NCBI GenBank assembly: GCA_006937955.1
Contig: SSNP01000412.1
Coordinates: forward strand, 90,248-154,247
Source: Pachypanchax playfairii
Lineage: Eukaryota; Chordata; Actinopteri; Cyprinodontiformes; Aplocheilidae
DNA: 64,000 nt
Direction of reading: 5' to 3'
Shown here: piece after piece, positions 37,201 to 47,156 of the stretch
Layout: each line of letters starts with the position of its first letter
Numbering within the stretch: position 1 is the first letter of the stretch
The notes under the pieces: generated by a model
The model's input: the letters and a program-made list of their open reading frames with translations, nothing else
What the model was told of the DNA's origin: nothing
The model's database searches: none
Program-made: the position numbers and the translations under genes

Positions 37201-40200
37201 TAACAGAGCACTTCGCTCTCAGACTGCAGGTCTGCTTGTAGTTCCTAGAGGTTCTAAAAGTAGAATGGGAGGAAGAGCTTTTAGTTATCAGGCTCCTCTC
37301 CTGTGGAACCAGCTTCCACTTTTTATCCGTGAAGCAGACACCTTGTGTAGTTTTAAGAATAGACTTAAAACTTTCCTTTTTACACAATCCTATAGTCAGG
37401 GTTAGCTTGGGTTCTCCTGATCCATCCCTTTAGTTATGCTGCTATAGGTTTAGACTGCTGGAGGACATACTGTCCACATGTCTTCACTCTGCTGTCTCTC
37501 TTTACCCTCCATGTATTGCTGGTTACTGCTGCCATTAACTGTTTCTCTGTTTGTCTAAGATAGACATAACGACTGGCCCAAATCCATCTGTGTTTCTGTC
37601 TGTTTCCTGTCCTGTCAGACCCCAGTGGGTCGGGGCAGAAGGTTCATCCTGATTCTGGTTCTGCTGGAGGTTCTTCCTGTTAAAAGGGAGACGTTCCTTT
37701 CCACTGCTGCTCAGGATGGAGGAGCAACAGCTGTTCTTTTAAAATAATAAGGGAACATCATCATCATGAAAGCAGCATCCATATTTCTGTTTCTAAACAC
37801 CACATCAGGGGACGGTGGGGGGGGGCGTCACTGTGTGACCCTGCAGCTCATTCTCTACTGTGTTTGAACAGATTCCTAACGTATGCTGGGAAGATGTTGG
37901 CGGGTTGGAGAATGTGAAGAAGGAGATTCTGGACACAGTTCAGCTTCCTCTGCAGCATCCTGAGCTCCTGTCTCTGGGACTGAACCGGACCGGAGTCCTG
38001 CTTTATGGACCACCGGGGACAGGAAAGACTCTTCTGGCTAAAGCTGTGGCTACTGAGTGCTCCATGACCTTCCTCAGGTCAGTAGATCTCATTCTAAAGA
38101 AAACATATGCATCAAGTGAGGATGTTGGAGGACCGGTAAGGAGGAGCAGCTACAGAGTCTACGGATCTCCGCTCCATCTTTAAAGTTCTGTTCAGGATCG
38201 TCTCTTTGTTCTGAGTTTTCCTTCGTTAACATTCTAAACATTTTCTGAAGCTGTTTGAATTTCCTTTTCTTTCAGCGTCAAAGGTCCAGAGCTCATCAAC
38301 ATGTATGTGGGTCAAAGTGAGGAAAACATCAGAGAAGGTTTGGAATGTTGTTTTGTTGTGATGTTTTAATACTTTTGTTTTTGTGCCAGTCATTTAGTCT
38401 CAGATCCAATTAGATTCCAGTACAGATAAAAAGACACGAGCAGACTGGAACTGGAAAAGCGAACAGTACTAAGCAGTTTGGACTTTAGGTTTCTTCTTCT
38501 CTCACCTGATGGTGTGTTTGACATACAGAAGGTCATGTGTAACCTGATGTGCATGTTGTGGACAGTGTTCTGCAGAGCACGCTCAGCAGCTCCTTGTGTC
38601 GTCTTCTTTGATGAGCTGGACTCTCTGGCCCCCAAGAGGGGGCGGAGTGGAGATTCAGGAGGAGTGATGGACAGGTGAGTGTTAACCAGATCAGATGAGA
38701 TCATCTCTCACCTGGAGATACACACTGTTATCTCTCTAGAAGCATGACTTGATATGTACCTGAATCTGTCTGTACAGAGTCGTGTCTCAGCTGCTGGCCG
38801 AACTCGACACTCTGCATTTGTCTCCGGGGGTGTTTGTGATCGGAGCCACAAACCGTCCTGACCTGCTGGATCAGTCACTGCTAAGGCCCGGCAGGTTTGA
38901 AACATCTCACACAACCTGTTGTTCAACATCAGAATCATTCTTACAGCTAATTTGGCAGCTGATTTTACATCAGTTTGGCTCTAGTGTGTTTCTTTAAAAT
39001 GCAGGAAGATGCATTCAGGATTCTTTATGACTCTCTGACGTGAGCAAATCCAGCAATTTAGAGTTGATATTATCACATATAGATGAAACAAGTCAGTGAT
39101 TAAGAAGTATGAATGGTAGAGTAATGATAAAAATCATGAACATAAAGAATCTTACCAGACTGTGAATGTTTTCTCCTGGCAGGTTTGATAAACTGGTCTA
39201 TGTTGGTATCAATGAGGATCGAGTCTCTCAGCTGCAGGTTCTTCAGGCCATCCTCAGAAAGTAAGAGGAAGTGTGGAAAATATGTACCGTATGTGTTTTT
39301 GGGCGTAAAAAGTAGTCATGGTTGATCAGGGATATGTGGGTACACAGCAAATTCAAAAGTGTTACATACAGTGGGGCAAAGAAGTATTTAGTCAGCCACC
39401 AATTGTGTAAGTTCTCCCACTTAAAAAGATCAGAGAGGCCTGTAATTTTCATCATAGGTATACCTCAACTATGAGAGACAAAATGAGGAAAAAAAATCCA
39501 GAAAATCACATTGTCTGATTTTTAAAGAATTTATTTGCAAATTATGGTGGAAAATAAGTATTTGGTCACCTACAAACAAGTAAGATTTCTGGCTTTCACA
39601 GACCTGTAACTTCTTTAAGAGGCTCCTCGGTCCTCCACTCGTTACCTGTATTAATGGCACCTGTGTGAACTCGTTATCAGTATAAAAGACACCTGTCCAC
39701 AACCTCAAACAGTCACGCTCCAAACTCCACTATGGCCAAGACCAAAGAGCTGTCAAAGGACACCAGAAACAAAATTGTAGACCTTCACCAGGCTGGGAAG
39801 ACTGAATCTGCAATAGGTAAGCAGCTTGGTGTGAAGAAATCAACTGTGGGAGCAATTATTAGAAAATGGAAGACATACAAGACCACTGATAATCTCCCTC
39901 GATCTGGGGCTCCACGCAAGATCTCACCCCGTGGGGTCAAAATGATCACAAGAACGGTGAGCAAAAATCCCAGAACCACACGGAGGGACCTAGTGAATGA
40001 CCTGCAGAGAGCTGGGACCAAAGTAACAAAGGCTACCATCAGTAACACACTACACCGCCAGGGACTCAAATCCTGCAGTGCCAGACGTGTCCCCCTGCTG
40101 AAGCCAGGACACGTCCAGGCCCGTCTACGGTTTGCTAGAGAGCATTTGGATGATCCAGAAGAGGATTGGGAGAACATCATATGGTCAGATGAAACCAAAA

Positions 40201-42065
40201 TAGAACTTTTTGGTAGAAACTCAACTTGTCATGTTTGGAGGGGAAAGAATGCTGAGTTGGATCCAAAGAACACCATACCTACTGTAAAGCATGGGGGTGG
40301 AAACATCATGCTTTGGGGCTGTTTTTCTGCAAGGGGACCAGGACGACTGATCCGTGTAAAGGAAAGAATGAATGGGGCCATGTATCGTAAGATTTTGAGT
40401 GAAAACCTCCTTCCATCAGCAAGGGCATTGAAAATGAGACGTGGCTGGGTCTTTCAGCATGACAATGATCCCAAACACACCGCCCGGGCAACGAAGGAGT
40501 GGCTTCGTAAGAAGTATTTCAAGGTCCTGGAGTGGCCTAGCCAGTCTCCAGATCTCAACCCCATAGAAAATCTCTGGAGGGAGTTGAAAGTCCGTGTTGC
40601 CCAGTGTCAGCCCCAAAACATCACTGCTCTAGAGGAGATCTGCATGGAGGAATGGGCCAAAATACCAGCAACAGTGTGTGAAAACCTTGTGAAGACTTAC
40701 AGAAAACGTTTGACCTCTGTCATTGCCAACAAAGGCTATATAACAAAGTATTGAGATTAACTTTTGTTATTGACCAAATACTTATTTTCCACCATAATTT
40801 GCAAATAAATTCTTTAAAAATCAGACAATGTGATTTTCTGGATTTTTTTTCCTCATTTTGTCTCTCATAGTTGAGGTATACCTATGATGAAAATTACAGG
40901 CCTCTCTGATCTTTTTAAGTGGGAGAACTTACACAATTGGTGGCTGACTAAATACTTTTTTGCCCCACTGTATCTGCAATTTACTTGTAAATTTGCGCAT
41001 CATAAAGCTCCATGTAAGAGTGAAAATAGAGCCGTCATGCAGCACAATGTTTTATACAATATTTTACACCTTCTACATCATTAAAATCAGTCGGTCTTTT
41101 AAATCTTTCAGCAACCGTGACTCAAACCTGACTGTGGCAACCTAATACAAGCTGCCTAATATACATTACTATACATTGTGCTCTGACTTTGTGCTTCTCT
41201 GAGTTTAAACTGTGAAGAGGGTCTTCACCTGCTTCTCTTATCTGCGGTAGAGGCCTGACTCTTACATCTCAGCTCTGAACTTGGTTCACATACGTCTATA
41301 CATATATATAGACACTTTCATATGTAGAAGGTCAATGACAGTGTTGTCTGTTTCAAAAGTTGTGTTTAACTCTATCTGGAGTTAAACAGGCAACACTTAT
41401 AGGGATAACTTTTCTATGGTCAAGTGTTAAAAGAAATCAACACTGATCAGAGTTTATAAGTGTTAAATTTTAACTACAGACAGAGTTAAAAGAAACTCCA
41501 TCTCAGTGTTAAATGTCCAACACTTTCAATAGTGTTGTTTTAACACTTTGTGGTGTGGACTTATATAGACACTTTGAAAGTGTTGAATTTAACTCCAGTA
41601 GATTTAAATCAACCCTGTAGAATTTTTTGTGTATGAACTATGAAATGACAAGGAGGAGAACATGAAAAAGATTCATCAGTAACAAGGAGTTTCATCTTGT
41701 CTCCAGATTCCAGTTGGATCCTGGTGTAAACCTGCAGGAAGTGGTGGAGAACTGTCCTGCTCACATGACCGGAGCTGATCTTTACGCACTCTGTTCAGAC
41801 GCCATGACAGCCGCCATCAAGAGGAAGATCTGTCTCATCAGTGCTGGTAGAACACAGACAGACCTTCTGTCTTTTATTGCAGATCTGTGTGTGCCGTATA
41901 TTCATTTAGTCTGTTTTGTCTCCATCAGGTCTGGATTCAGAAGACTCTCCGGTTCTCCTCTCTGTCGAGGATTTCTCAACAGCGCTGACAAACTTCAAAC
42001 CATCTATTTCTGACAAAGAGCTGCTGCGATACGAGAACATTCATCAGAAACTCTCTGCTAAGTAG
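27497..42065 (+). CDS. pex6: Peroxisome biogenesis factor 6 (AAA ATPase), complete gene, about 18 exons
   Basis: Pex6 pairs with Pex1 in a hexameric AAA ATPase, docked on peroxisomes, that pulls the ubiquitinated import receptor Pex5 out of the membrane. Exons: 27497-28024, 28589-29215, 30840-31009, 31398-31481, 31688-31793, 32033-32166, about 32492-32624, 32694-32896, 34056-34242, 36644-36720, 36851-36968, 37872-38077, 38276-38337, 38566-38674, 38778-38894, 39183-39260, 41707-41846, 41929-42065. All borders keep frame, giving about 1071 residues against 980 in human. D1 has GPAGSGKT but no acidic Walker B (CILLLRNLQLL), as in human PEX6. D2 is canonical: GPPGTGKT, FFDELDSL, GATNRPDLLD. The C-terminal exon keeps the ELLRYE helix. 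The start ATG has TATATGG context. The exon 7 acceptor is the least certain border. A candidate AATAAA is at 42237-42242. Confidence 0.95.
28134..28271. repeat. (TG)n microsatellite in pex6 intron 1
   Basis: About 138 bp of TG repeats, pure from about 28168 to 28256. It is followed by a teleost-type GGGGACC/GGTCCCC minisatellite-like stretch and scattered TTAGGGTTAG copies (28385-28480). Confidence 0.95.
30085..30620 (-). mobile_element. L2-type LINE 3' fragment in pex6 intron 2
   Basis: It opens with TTTATTTATATAGCACATTTAAA, the tail complement seen at the ends of many L2-like copies. On the minus strand it continues with decayed coding sequence (GCTGCATTTTGTACTAATTGAA on the plus strand is the usual LQLVQNA region). 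No open frame remains. Confidence 0.6.
32475..34242 (+). CDS. pex6: pex6 first ATPase domain (D1) exons
   Basis: Exons 7 to 9. Exon 7 carries Walker A GPAGSGKTTVVRAA. Exon 8 carries the degenerate Walker B region, and exon 9 the conserved VVVATAGRARDLSADV segment, equivalent to the sensor region after Walker B. The lack of an acidic Walker B residue in D1 is normal for Pex6 and suggests that this ring binds but does not hydrolyse ATP well. The AG used for exon 7 could be 32490-32491 or 32499-32500; both keep frame with the phase-2 end of exon 6, whereas the better-looking AG at 32473-32474 does not. Confidence 0.85.
33690..33855. repeat. Possible MITE fragment in pex6 intron 8
   Basis: Ends in CGAACGATTGATAAATGAGGACC, resembling the end of the stretch near 46.1 kb (TATAATTGAGACCCC). 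Both look like remnants of one fish repeat whose end reads ATAAATGAGGCCC. Class unknown. Confidence 0.3.
34806..36180 (-). mobile_element. L2-type LINE fragment in pex6 intron 9, split by a hAT element
   Basis: Opens with ACTTTATTTGTATAGCACCTATC, a tail complement. Minus-strand translation gives SKLLVKNCFYHLRNISK, DLEMIIRAFISSRLDYC and VSRLQLVQNAVARLLTG, the C-terminal part of an L2-like reverse transcriptase. The same family is at 47.2 kb. LINE sequence stops at 35468, resumes at 35996 and continues to about 36180. The interruption is the hAT element. Confidence 0.75.
35469..35987. mobile_element. Non-autonomous hAT element with perfect 8-bp target duplication
   Basis: Ends are TAGAGGTG and CACCTCTA. 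The host sequence GTGGCAGC is present at 35461-35468 and again at 35988-35995, an exact 8-bp duplication typical of hAT. Near the ends are ATTCGATCCGATT and AATCGCGATGCATC blocks common in fish hAT MITEs. There is no transposase frame in its 519 bp. Confidence 0.88.
36395..36452 (-). repeat. SINE tail fragment in pex6 intron 9
   Basis: GAGAGGCGGGGTCACACCTGGACAGGTCACC is the inverse of the body end of the SINE at 43.2-43.5 kb. Confidence 0.5.
36975..37750 (+). mobile_element. L2-type LINE 3' end in pex6 intron 11
   Basis: Begins six bases after the exon 11 donor. Plus-strand translation of 37040-37405 is open and reads RVRRRDHISPVLASLHWLPV, then LLLTYKALNDQAPAYI, RALRSQTAGLLVVPRG and LLWNQLPLFIREADTL. 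This is the post-RT C-terminus of an L2-branch LINE, with stop at 37403-37405. The following 340 bp is its 3' UTR (GGTTCTGCTGGAGGTTCTTCCTGTTAAAAGGG). It is 5'-truncated, as usual for LINE copies. Confidence 0.8.
37872..41846 (+). CDS. pex6: pex6 second ATPase domain (D2) exons
   Basis: Exons 12 to 17 encode the catalytic AAA ring. In order: ICWEDVGG-like entry (NVCWEDVGGLENVKKEI), Walker A GPPGTGKTLLAKA, VKGPELINMYVGQSEENIRE pore and ISS region, Walker B VVFFDELDSL, the RGRSGDSGGVMDRVVSQLL segment, sensor 1 GATNRPDLLD, and the arginine finger region LLRPGR-FDKLVYVG split between exons 15 and 16. Exon 17 adds MTGADLYALCSDAMTAAI, the sensor 2 helix. Every residue expected for hydrolysis is present. 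Intron 16 hosts Tc1 copy 2. Confidence 0.95.
39369..40970 (+). mobile_element. Complete Tc1-like transposon, copy 2, in pex6 intron 16
   Basis: Also 1602 bp, with TA at 39367-39368 and 40971-40972. Inverted repeats are 39369-39568 and 40771-40970. It has the same sequence as copy 1 except for scattered single-base changes (for example AAAGAAG for AAAAAAG near the left end). It lies in the sense orientation of pex6, between exon 16 (ends 39260) and exon 17 (starts 41707), so correct splicing removes it. Confidence 0.95.
39732..40754 (+). CDS. Tc1-like transposase (DD34E), 340 aa, copy 2
   Basis: Open over the same 340 codons as copy 1, with the same triad D153, D244 and E279 and the same paired-like N-terminal domain. 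It differs at six residues: R for C in SGAP-KIS, H for R in NTL-RQG, I for L before WSDE, H for R in STC-VWRG, Y for H in RKK-FKV, and C for R in VAQ-QPQN. None is a catalytic residue. Which copy carries the consensus residue is not known from two sequences. C for R in VAQ-QPQN comes from a CGT to TGT change, as in CpG decay, so copy 2 may be slightly more worn there. Copy 1 has C for R (CGC to TGC) in the SGAP site. Confidence 0.95.
   Translation: MAKTKELSKDTRNKIVDLHQAGKTESAIGKQLGVKKSTVGAIIRKWKTYKTTDNLPRSGAPRKISPRGVKMITRTVSKNPRTTRRDLVNDLQRAGTKVTKATISNTLHRQGLKSCSARRVPLLKPGHVQARLRFAREHLDDPEEDWENIIWSDETKIELFGRNSTCHVWRGKNAELDPKNTIPTVKHGGGNIMLWGCFSARGPGRLIRVKERMNGAMYRKILSENLLPSARALKMRRGWVFQHDNDPKHTARATKEWLRKKYFKVLEWPSQSPDLNPIENLWRELKVRVAQCQPQNITALEEICMEEWAKIPATVCENLVKTYRKRLTSVIANKGYITKY
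41335..41640. repeat. Degenerate short repeats of an AGTGTTAAA/TTTAACTC motif
   Basis: About ten copies in both orientations of a motif near AGTGTTAAA or GAGTTAAA fall within 300 bp of pex6 intron 16. They end with CCTGTAGAATTTTTTGTGTA. Probably a worn palindromic MITE common in fish. Confidence 0.5.
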
Positions 42066-42242
42066 AAACCACTGTTATCAGGGGCGTCTTCAAGTAGGTC
42101 CTCACCAGCCAGCTGGATGACGACTCCATCAGATATGAATGATTGAAATAATTAAATGTATCTACCTCTGAACAGTTCCTGCTGTAAAATATTATAAAAC
42201 CTGTGTATGTAAATGTTGTAGAGAGAAATGAATCTAAATAAA

Positions 42243-43189
42243 ACATATAATACACTATAATATCTAATTTAGAGATTCATAAAGTATTAATGAATTAGAA
42301 TAAATACGAGCAAATACAGATGAGCAGACCAGTAAAAACAACCTTGTTGGCTTGTTTTTTGTCACCTTTCATGCACACTAGTCACTACAGTGCACATCTG
42401 CTCAAAATCTGTTTTCTTCTACATGTTTAGGTATTTTTAGTTTGTCTCATAATGGTTCATGTGTGACTCCAGATTTTCATCCTCTGTCAGCGATAGGGTT
42501 TTCTTTTAATCTTACAAGAATAATGTGAAATGTAAACTGGAAACAAAGTTCAAAATTCTATTTTTCATATTTATAAATCAATAAAAATCTTCATGAACAG
42601 AATCTTGACTGATGATTTTATAATTCATACATGAAAAGGTTAATAGTTTAATTTACTGATTTCAGATTGGTGCAAGAACATGAGAGGTTAGTAATTCAAG
42701 ATGGTAACAGATGATAACTTGGTCATGTCCTCCACTTAGGAACCTTTCTAAGATAAAAATACAGATTTGTGGAAACAAACGTTAAATAATTTGGAAAATA
42801 TTACTGTTGGTCTGTTGTTAAAGTAATACAAAAAGCAGTAATGTTATGATGATATTTGGTCCAAGTACACAGATCACTTCTAACGTTGGTTTAAAAAAGG
42901 TTTTCATGTCCTCAGAGCTCGTTGTGTCCAAGTTCAGTCTCAGAGATCATCCAGTTCTTTTAAGCATGCTGGCTGCTTTTTTACTGCAGTTTTAGATCTT
43001 CATTCAGTCTCAGTTTATACTTAAAGTTTAGAAGATTTTAAAAACTTACTGCAGGTTTTTAATGAATGTGTATTATCTTAAATAGAGTTTAAATTGAACT
43101 GAAATATGTAGTCTTGCCTGTCACAATTTAATTCTAATTTATAAAACTCTTCTAGGCTCTTTGGGTTTTGGATTTTGGTCTTAAAAAAA
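42243..43189. other. Intergenic sequence after pex6
   Basis: AT-rich. No coding frame, RNA gene or repeat end that I can support. Confidence 0.45.
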
Positions 43190-43495
43190 TTAGTTGGCAG
43201 CACTGTTGCCTTGCAGCGAGAAGGTCCTGGGTTCGAGTCCTTCTGCATGGAGTTTGCATGTTCTCCCTGTGCATGCGTGGGTTTTGTCCAGGGACTCCAG
43301 TTTCCTCCCACAGTCCAAAAATATGCAAGAACTGTATAAGTGTGTATGAGTGGTTGTTTTTCTATGTGTGGCCCTGTAATGGACTGAAGACCTGTCCTGG
43401 GTGTCCCTCGCCTCTCACCCAATGACCGCTGGAGACATCTGCTTCCTGTGACTCTGAACAGGAAGAATCAGGTTCAGAAAATGGATAGATGGACT
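43190..43495 (+). repeat. tRNA-headed SINE, plus strand
   Basis: Best-kept copy of the family. Head GCACTGTTGCCTTGCAGC...GGTCCTGGGTTCGAGTCC with an intact Pol III B box, a GTTTGCATGTTCTCCC and TTTCCTCCCACAGTCCAAA body, and a GGATAGATGG tail. Confidence 0.75.
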
Positions 43496-43714
43496 TATGA
43501 ACTGCAGACTGTTAGTTGTGACAGCTGCCATACACACACACGTATAAAGAAAGGCAACTTTTTCTGAAAAACAAAAAAACAGTTTTGTAAAATTAAGAAT
43601 TTGTATTAATGGATGGAATATAATTAAATTATAAGTTATTATAAATTCTACAACATATAAAATATCTGGGGTCTGTTACTAATGTTTTTTTATGGGAGGA
43701 AATGATAAATGCAA

Positions 43715-44325
43715 ATAGAGTGTCATGTTTGGAGGTTTGTTTGAACTCAGCAGTAAACCCTTACTCCAGACCAACACACAGAAACGGGAATCAGGGAATT
43801 GAAGGCGGTTTATTATATACAGTGCGGTGGATAATATATACAGTGACAAAGAATGTGCAGGAGCAGCAGGAGGCAATCCTGGAACGAGTACAGGGGCGCA
43901 GGAGGAGTCCTGGCAGTGGAGGAGAGGCAGGTAGAGGGGACCAGAGACAGACAGGGAGACGGTCGTGGTGACACACGACAGGAGAGCCCGTGTACAAAGT
44001 CCTCACACGGCCAGTGCAAAGACACTTCAGAACCTGGAGGGACGCTCCAGGAGACGGGACTAGAAGAGTGGAAGGAGAGGGCAAGTTATACACGGACAAA
44101 TATAATCACTGTCAGAACACTCGCTAAGGCCAAACGTAAAGTAGTGGAACAAACTGGTGTCTGTCTCTAGTTCCTCCTCTGGTTAAATACCCAGCTCTCC
44201 TGAGCTGCGTAATGAGCCACACCTGCAGCCACTCATCAGCTGCTGCCACGCCCTGCAATGAGAGTTAGTGCAGCAAGGAAAACATTCACCACACACCAGC
44301 TGCTGAGATCCTGACATGGAGGACG
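43715..44325. repeat. Unclassified interspersed repeat, copy 2
   Basis: Shares with 3245-4032, in the same order, GAGACGGT(C/T)GTG...CACGACA, then CACGGCCAG-type and GGAGGGACGCTCCAGGAGACGGG segments, then a GGTTAAATAC block. Ends are TGTCATG and CCTGACATG. It has no supported gene. Confidence 0.45.
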
Positions 44326-44660
44326 TGTGTGTTAGTGTGCATGTCCAACCATCTTGCACACACACCTAGCAGGAGTTTTTCATTATTCATTTCATATTTC
44401 ATTAAGTTTTGACTTGTTATAATCAACCACAGACATATCAAACACTGACGATCTGACTGATTTATAAAGAACAAATAAATTCCCATTTGTATGATGACAA
44501 CTTCCTATTTTTCTGTTCTTCCCCTTTTTTGTACTGGGTGTTCTGTCTCTGTTGAAAAACACACACAACTATATTGAAGAGAAAAGAGTAAAATAAGTTT
44601 TGATGATATTGAGACTTCAGAAGCTGTTAAAAGTTTAATGTGTGAAAGTTATTCGGAATA
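44326..44660 (+). promoter_or_regulatory. 5' flank of the lectin-like receptor gene
   Basis: 335 bp of AT-rich sequence before the start codon. I see no strong TATA box at a fixed place, so no promoter element is called. Confidence 0.25.
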
Positions 44661-45326
44661 ATGTCAGAGGTACGACGTGCTGAGCCTGGCAGGGTCAAGA
44701 AGGTTCACTTTGACCAGGACAAAAGAGAAAGTGTAGTGGACATCTATGTCAGTTCTGAAAGCCTGAGAGTGTTTGACATCCCCTGGGTGGAGGACGCGTC
44801 TCCAATCTCACAGGACCCTGCAGGGACAAGACACATAGGTATTAACACAACCAATTGTTTTATTTAAAAAGCATGTTTGTTAAATTGATTCATTTGAAGG
44901 TTTTTTGGTGTAGACTCTAAACAAACATTAAAACATGTTTATTAATTTAGCATGTATGAACAATGTTTTCAGGGATTCAGTATTTGTTGTTGTTGTTAAG
45001 CCTCGTTTGTCAGTGAAACACCAATAAAGCGGAAACATCTCAGATCGACCACAGTGATTCTGCTCATGTTGTGTTTTCTGCTCCTGATCGGAATCATCTG
45101 CCTCACAGTCAAAAGTAAGTTTGTTTTTGTTTTTATTGTTGTTGTTGTATTTTTATTACTGTGTTTTACATATTAATATATTTGAACATTATTTTTGCAA
45201 CAGTGAACAAAGAGCAGAGTGAGTGGGAAAAAGAGAGAGAGCAGTTATTGTCAAATATCACCGTCTTCACAAAGGAAAATGAAATGCTAAGAGCCAATAA
45301 TACACAACTATCGCAGATGCACAATG
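44661..45326 (+). pseudogene. Type II membrane receptor, C-type lectin receptor-like, first three exons only
   Basis: Exon 1, 44661-44838, encodes a 59-residue cytoplasmic tail with DIYVSSESL, a tyrosine that fits only loosely with an ITIM. Exon 2, 45001-45114, encodes a basic stop-transfer (IKRKHLRS) and one hydrophobic span, TVILLMLCFLLLIGIICL. Exon 3, 45204-45326, encodes a helical, glycosylated stalk (EKEREQLLSNITVF, LRANNTQLSQ; sites NIT and NNT). Phases 1 and 1 join cleanly. This exon plan is that of fish C-type lectin-like receptors of the NK-receptor and CD209 type. No exon with lectin-domain cysteines or a WIGL/WxWxDG box follows within the next 5 kb. The gene is therefore either 3'-truncated or has a very long intron. 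It could also be another type II receptor. Confidence 0.6.
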
Positions 45327-47156
45327 GTAAGCAAATTAGTTTATCTAATAATGCAATTAATAATGAGCTACAGTTCATCTTTGTCTTCTGAGTCAGACTG
45401 TGTTTTTGCTAACTCACTGTGACATGCATTATCCTACAAAGAGTAGTTGAGAAACAATGAAATCAGGACCTTTATTATCCCGAAAGTAGTACTAAATAAT
45501 TTTCTACAGTCGTGTCTCAGGCAGTGTTCTGTTGAAATATGCTACCTGTTTAGATGTGCTACACACATGCCGTTCTACAGTCTTGACTTCAATAAACAGA
45601 TTTATTGTTTATTTTTGTTTCTATATTTTTCCATAAATACATTTTACCTATCAAATAAATTCTCCCAGGACAGAAACATTAAATATGATGTTATTTTTAC
45701 TTTCTTTACATTGTCAGAGTGACAGGCAAATGTTTGGACACACCCAGAGGAGAAGGACCCAACAATGGCAATCACTTGCCATAAACAATAAGTTCTGTAT
45801 AAACTTCAAATGAACTCTCGTTATTAAATAAGTTGTCAGTTCGCACTATGGTAGCATTTTTTTGTTTTTTGTGTTTGTTGTTCTGTGTGTGCACGAAGCG
45901 GTACAATCGATAATGCTGCTGGAATTAATAATTTTATCCTCCTCAGCAGCAGCACTGCAGGTGCTCTCCATGTCCAAAATGTGCGTAAGCCAGGTCCTTA
46001 CTCAACTAAGTTGCGCACATTTTTCCGCTACGTTTTTCTTTATAAATCCCAAAGTTTGCGTGGAAAGTTGCTTACACAGTTTTCCGACCCCGTTTTGTGC
46101 ATAAGCAAGCTTTATAATTGAGACCCCTGATGATTTTCTGTTGTTTGTTGGTCAGTCATCCTAGTGTTGATAAGTTTAAAAGACTAGTGGAACCAATGTA
46201 TCTGTGATCCATTAATTATCCTGTGACCTGCTGTCACAGTTTTCAATCTGTAGTCTCAAAGAACAGATTCACATTCAGCCTCGTGCTGCTTGTTGTTTTC
46301 ATAAAGGAAAAAGTGTTAATTAATGAAGTTGTAACATTTTAACTTGTATCTCGTACAGAACAAGCACAAACTCCACGTTTGTATGTGATTCAGCGAGTTT
46401 AATGCACAAATTGTCAATGAATTATATACGTTTTTTACACTAACTTCACCCAATATTTTTACAAAATTAGGCAGATTTGTGTTGTTTTATTATACAATCC
46501 ACAACAATTCCTTAATTTAAAAAAACTTAAACCAAATTGAGATACTCATTGGTTAATTAAAGAGGGGTAGACCAGGGACTCCTCAGACAGGAGAAGAATC
46601 ACAGACTCAGAATATAAAGTTTAGAAGATTTACTTGCTGCAAGGCGTGAGTACAGCTACAGCACACACTCACTGAATAAGACATTAAAGATTAGATATTA
46701 TATAGAGGAGGTTCATGAAGTGTGTCCCTCTATAACAGATAACAAAATCACATGAAGCAGCACACATGCAGATCAAAATGTATTACTCTGGACTTTGTCC
46801 TGACACAGTGGGTGTCGGAGCTGCACATACAACTGCATTCACTGCGGCGGAACATGGAACCTATGGTGCTGGCGGTGGGCGGTCTGTGATTAGGGATGGT
46901 GTGAAGTCACTGTCACTGAAAGCATCTTTTTTAAAAGGCCTAACTCCAGTGCATGCAAACTCTGCCTGGATATTTGATGGCTTTGCAGCCAGGGGAAGGG
47001 CACTCTTCACATTGGCTGGCAGATCATAAATGATCATTGTGACACCTGGACAAGCTTTAATTCAGCTGTCACAGCAGTTGTTGACCTGCCACCCAGATGA
47101 TCGAAGGCTTTGTGCTGTTGTTGTGATGTTCATGTTTCATATTCCACCTTTAACAG
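45327..47156. other. Intergenic or intron sequence, mostly unassigned
   Basis: No lectin-domain exon seen. 45895-46125 looks like a worn MITE with TTGCGCACATTTTTCC and GTGCATAAGCAAGCTTTATAA. 46560-46760 may be a repeat or LTR fragment. An 87-codon plus-strand frame at 46766-47029 is unrecognised and not regarded as a gene. Confidence 0.35.

Noticed and set aside
36975..37405. Open frame in intron 11 as an alternative pex6 exon
   Set aside because: The translation is the C-terminus of an L2-type LINE, with its own stop and 3' UTR.
46766..47029. 87-codon plus-strand frame as a gene
   Set aside because: Moderate GC but no recognisable domain or splice context, and it lies among repeats just before a LINE fragment.
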